A program made the position numbers and the translations under genes. The notes below the pieces were generated by a model that was given only the letters and a program-made list of their open reading frames with translations, did no database searches and had not been told where the DNA came from. Below are positions 61,538 to 64,000 of a DNA stretch of 64,000 nucleotides, piece by piece. Source of the DNA: Dyadobacter bucti. GTDB taxonomy: Bacteria > Bacteroidota > Bacteroidia > Cytophagales > Spirosomataceae. The stretch lies in contig NZ_SWFP01000001.1 of assembly GCF_005869225.1 (NCBI RefSeq), positions 248,001 through 312,000 on the forward strand, written 5' to 3'. How positions within the stretch are numbered: position 1 is the first letter of the stretch; each line of letters begins with the position of its first letter.

Positions 61538-63733
61538 TTATGGGAGCGCGAAGGATATGTATGTTCCTCCTGGTTTTAAACCGTAGCGTGTGCCTCCCGC
61601 TGCTATCGCAATGTATTGTTTTCCGTTTACCATATAAGTGATGGGTGTGGCAAAACCACCGGCCGGAAGCTGGTATTCCCACACAATTTTACCTGTTTTC
61701 GTGTCGAAAGCTCTTAATTTTTCATCATAAGTAGCGGCAATAAAAAGCAGGCCGCCAGCCGTCACAATCGGGCCTCCGTGGTTTTCAGTGCCCGTAGGCG
61801 GAATACCCTGTTTTGATAGCTCAGGGTATTCTCCCAAAGTCACTTTCCAAAGATATTCACCAGTATTGAGATCCACCGCATTCAATGTGCCCCAGGGAGG
61901 TTTGATGGCCGGATAGTTGTCCTGATCCCTGAACTGTACATTACCATTGTTGATATAAGGCGGTGAAAACGGAAAACCTGCATCCTTTTTAGCGGCGATC
62001 TGATTAGCCGGATTATGGATATCATTTGCCGCTGGTTTCGTTTCTGTTTTTAACAGATAATTGATGATCTCGTTCCTGTCTTCTTTTGAAATATGCTGGA
62101 ATGAGGGCATCCTCCCCCGGCCTGTTTCGAGTATCGCGGCAATCTGCCCGCGGTTCATCCTTTTTTCAATATCCTTTAAAACTGGATAAGCCTGCGTGCC
62201 CGCCGAGGCCACGGCACCTTTGTTATCATGGCAGGCAGCACAATTGTTATTAAACAACATCTGACCTTTTGACAAAACCTGACCTTCGGCTTTTTCCCTG
62301 CTGTCCCTCATTTTCAGCCACCACAGCATGTTATTGCCATTTACATACATAACTCCGTTCGGATCGGCGGCAGTTCCTCCCCACTCTGCCCCGCCACCAA
62401 TACCGTACAACAAATGTCCTTTCAAACTTGGCGGCAAGTTTTTCGGCCCCTGCTGACTATTCACAAACCGGTCGAGCACATAGGCGTGTGCTTCGGGTGT
62501 CCGGTCGGTAATGTCTGCTTTGGTCAATGTCTGGTTGGCAAAAGGTGCGGGTTTCGACGGTACAGGCTGCGTTGGCCAGGGTTCCTCTCCCGGCAGCGCA
62601 GGTGACCGGGGTGCGGCTACCTCTTTTACAGGGAATAAAGGCTTACCAGTTTGCCTGTCGAGCACAAAAATATATCCGTCCTTGGTAGCCTGCGCCACGG
62701 CATCAACCATTTTTCCCTTGTTTTTTACCGTGATCAAATTCGGCGGACAAGGAATGTCCCGGTCCCATAGATCATGGTGGACAGTCTGGAAATGCCACAT
62801 GCGTTTCCCGGTTTCTGCATTCAATGCAATGATGCAGTTGGCAAAAAGATTGGTACCTTTTCTCGCACCTCCATAAAAATCAACAGACGGAGAACCTGTA
62901 CCCAGGAAAACCATCCCGCGTTGCTGGTCCATCACCATTCCCGCCCAGCAGTTGGCGCCGCCCAGTTTTTTGTACGAATCTTTCGACCAGGTTTCGTAAC
63001 CATATTCGCCCGGAAGCGGGATGGTACGGAATATCCAGGCCATTTTTCCGGTTCGCACATCAAAAGCACGGATGTGCCCGGGAAGCGCGTCGCCCCCTTC
63101 GGAAACGGACGAACCGGTGATCAGCAGGTTTTTGTAGATAACCCCCGGCGTAGTAGAACGTATATTAAAATTGTTCACGTCATAACCATAAGTTTCCTTG
63201 TCGCCCAGGCCCTCATGGAAATCAACCTCTCCATTTTTACCAAAAGTCTTGACCAGCTCACCGTTTTCGGCGTTGATGGCATATAGGGTTGAACCAGCTG
63301 TGTAAAGAATGCGTTTGTCGCTTCCGTCCTCCCAGTAAACGACACCGCGAACGGGATGAAATCTTGGCCGTTTCCCTTCAAAGGGATCGAACTTCCAGAG
63401 CTGCTTTCCCGTGGCAGCATCTATTGCAAATACTTTCAGCTTGGGTGTAGTGCCGTACATAACACCGCGCACCACGATCGGCTGGCATTGGACATCCATA
63501 CCTCTTTCTCCCGGAACATTATTTTCGCCGGTATCGAATGACCAGGCCGGCCGCAGGTCCTTCACATTCTCTTTATTGATTTGATTGAGGGGTGAATACC
63601 GGTTCCCCGCATCATTTCCTCCATACACCGGCCAGTCCTGACCGGTGTCGGAAGTTTTAATTTCTTTCTGCTTATCCCGATAGGTAAGTCCGCATATCAG
63701 GAATACGAGTAATAAAACAAAAGGGTATTTCAC
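61538..63733 (-). CDS. PQQ-dependent dehydrogenase with inserted cytochrome c domain
   Basis: 731 residues. The propeller repeats are clear (VFAIDAATGKQLWKF, YAINAENGELVKTF, IALNAETGKRMWHF, NAVDLNTGEYLWKV). The inserted cytochrome c domain has CAACH (C498, C501, H502), with a possible Met near GRMPSF. The hydrophobic N-terminus (PFVLLLVFLICGL) is a signal or anchor. It is the closest paralogue of the gene at 4533. It probably oxidises an aldose or polyol in the periplasm; co-location with the aldonate operon suggests that the product feeds it. Confidence 0.93.
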   Translation of the reverse strand: MKYPFVLLLVFLICGLTYRDKQKEIKTSDTGQDWPVYGGNDAGNRYSPLNQINKENVKDLRPAWSFDTGENNVPGERGMDVQCQPIVVRGVMYGTTPKLKVFAIDAATGKQLWKFDPFEGKRPRFHPVRGVVYWEDGSDKRILYTAGSTLYAINAENGELVKTFGKNGEVDFHEGLGDKETYGYDVNNFNIRSTTPGVIYKNLLITGSSVSEGGDALPGHIRAFDVRTGKMAWIFRTIPLPGEYGYETWSKDSYKKLGGANCWAGMVMDQQRGMVFLGTGSPSVDFYGGARKGTNLFANCIIALNAETGKRMWHFQTVHHDLWDRDIPCPPNLITVKNKGKMVDAVAQATKDGYIFVLDRQTGKPLFPVKEVAAPRSPALPGEEPWPTQPVPSKPAPFANQTLTKADITDRTPEAHAYVLDRFVNSQQGPKNLPPSLKGHLLYGIGGGAEWGGTAADPNGVMYVNGNNMLWWLKMRDSREKAEGQVLSKGQMLFNNNCAACHDNKGAVASAGTQAYPVLKDIEKRMNRGQIAAILETGRGRMPSFQHISKEDRNEIINYLLKTETKPAANDIHNPANQIAAKKDAGFPFSPPYINNGNVQFRDQDNYPAIKPPWGTLNAVDLNTGEYLWKVTLGEYPELSKQGIPPTGTENHGGPIVTAGGLLFIAATYDEKLRAFDTKTGKIVWEYQLPAGGFATPITYMVNGKQYIAIAAGGTRYGLKPGGTYISFALP

Positions 63734-63798
63734 GGTTATTTGTAAAATTTTGTTTTCGCCGGCAACAAAACAGACGAGAGACGTTTTTTCATTTTCAA

Positions 63799-63836
63799 TG
63801 TCAGCCCGAGCGAAGGTTACTACGCTCGGGCTGACA
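63799..63836. terminator. Hairpin after the SusD-like gene
   Basis: TGTCAGCCCGAGCG (63799-63812) and CGCTCGGGCTGACA (63823-63836) form a perfect 14-bp stem. It lies 6 bp after the SusD stop. Without a T run, it may be a REP-like hairpin as well as a terminator. Confidence 0.65.
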
Positions 63837-63842
63837 CATGAA

Positions 63843-64000
63843 CTAATTCAAATTCGGGTTCAGTGACGTGTCGGAATACGGCAAAGGAAACCAATAATTC
63901 GCTTTTGTGATCGGTTTGATCGGCTGAAGATCGTCGGGGCTTTTGTTGGCATTGGCTTCTTCTACTTTTTCCAGACGGATCAGGTCAAACCAGCGTGTTC
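63843..64000 (-). CDS. SusD/RagB family protein, C-terminal end (cut by window edge)
   Basis: The last 51 codons of a gene that enters from the right edge, ending in a TAG at 63843. RWFDLIRLEKV and YWFPLPYSDTSLNPNLN are the C-terminal signature of the SusD/RagB family, of a different subgroup from the SusD-like_2 protein at 27903. A SusC partner is expected further right. This suggests a second glycan-uptake locus beginning here, next to the quinoprotein. Confidence 0.85.
   Translation of the reverse strand, partial: TRWFDLIRLEKVEEANANKSPDDLQPIKPITKANYWFPLPYSDTSLNPNLN

Noticed and set aside
1..64000. Prophage, integrative element or plasmid backbone
   Set aside because: No integrase, portal, terminase, relaxase or replication initiator; the single Y1 transposase has no typical element ends.
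1..64000. tRNA or rRNA genes
   Set aside because: No cloverleaf with the usual T-arm bases and no rRNA-like stretches were seen; a dedicated search was not possible.

Overview
The window reads as a chromosomal segment of a Bacteroidota bacterium, most likely a Cytophagales member close to Dyadobacter (an inference from gene content; no marker gene was compared). Supporting signs are a SusC/SusD pair with ECF sigma factor and FecR, a C-terminal type IX secretion sorting domain, several promoters of the TTTG/TAnnTTTG type, and many secreted or Tat-signal oxidoreductases. Nothing indicates a phage, plasmid or conjugative element. No rRNA, tRNA or CRISPR array was seen. The left end cuts a glycosyltransferase and the right end cuts a SusD-like gene.

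Layout. 0-4.5 kb: glycosyltransferase fragment, sialate O-acetylesterase, a Y1 (IS200-like) transposase and a 1.55-kb array of about eight ~196-bp units built from paired palindromes, resembling a REP/BIME array beside a RAYT. 4.5-16 kb: two quinoprotein dehydrogenases with fused cytochrome c domains, aldo/keto reductase, small secreted proteins, SDR plus esterase, Gfo/Idh/MocA oxidoreductase, DinB and a DUF1080 lipoprotein. 16-25 kb: PAS histidine kinase, GNAT, sugar isomerase/epimerase, VOC protein, a MazF-type toxin-antitoxin pair whose toxin is frameshifted, GH5 hydrolase and a BlaI/BlaR1-type pair. 25-35 kb: isomerase plus TlpA-like thioredoxin operon, then a SusD-SusC-FecR-ECF sigma locus. 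35-41 kb: a 1278-residue multidomain haem dehydrogenase and hypothetical proteins. 41-49.7 kb: topoisomerase III, AKR-SDR operon, amidohydrolase, second Gfo/Idh/MocA protein, DUF481 porin-like protein, RpiB. 49.7-58.2 kb: SWIM-SNF2 helicase, FN3/T9SS protein, CorA, SDR, DUF1801, NUDIX, GNAT. 58.2-64 kb: MFS transporter, KDPG/KDPGal-type aldolase, 2-keto-3-deoxygalactonokinase, a 23-bp tandem repeat, a third quinoprotein dehydrogenase and a SusD end.

The genes fit a glycan-scavenging lifestyle: outer-membrane uptake (SusCD), extracytoplasmic de-acetylation and hydrolysis (SIAE, esterase, GH5), periplasmic oxidation of sugars or alcohols by PQQ enzymes that pass electrons to cytochrome c, and uptake and cleavage of keto-deoxy aldonates (MFS-aldolase-kinase). 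DUF1080, Gfo/Idh/MocA and isomerase/epimerase proteins together suggest 3-keto-glycoside chemistry. The most unusual DNA features are the palindrome array beside the transposase with a decayed one-unit relative near 27.6 kb, related hairpins elsewhere that often follow a CTATA-type leader, and the 23-bp tandem repeat directly behind a quinoprotein gene.
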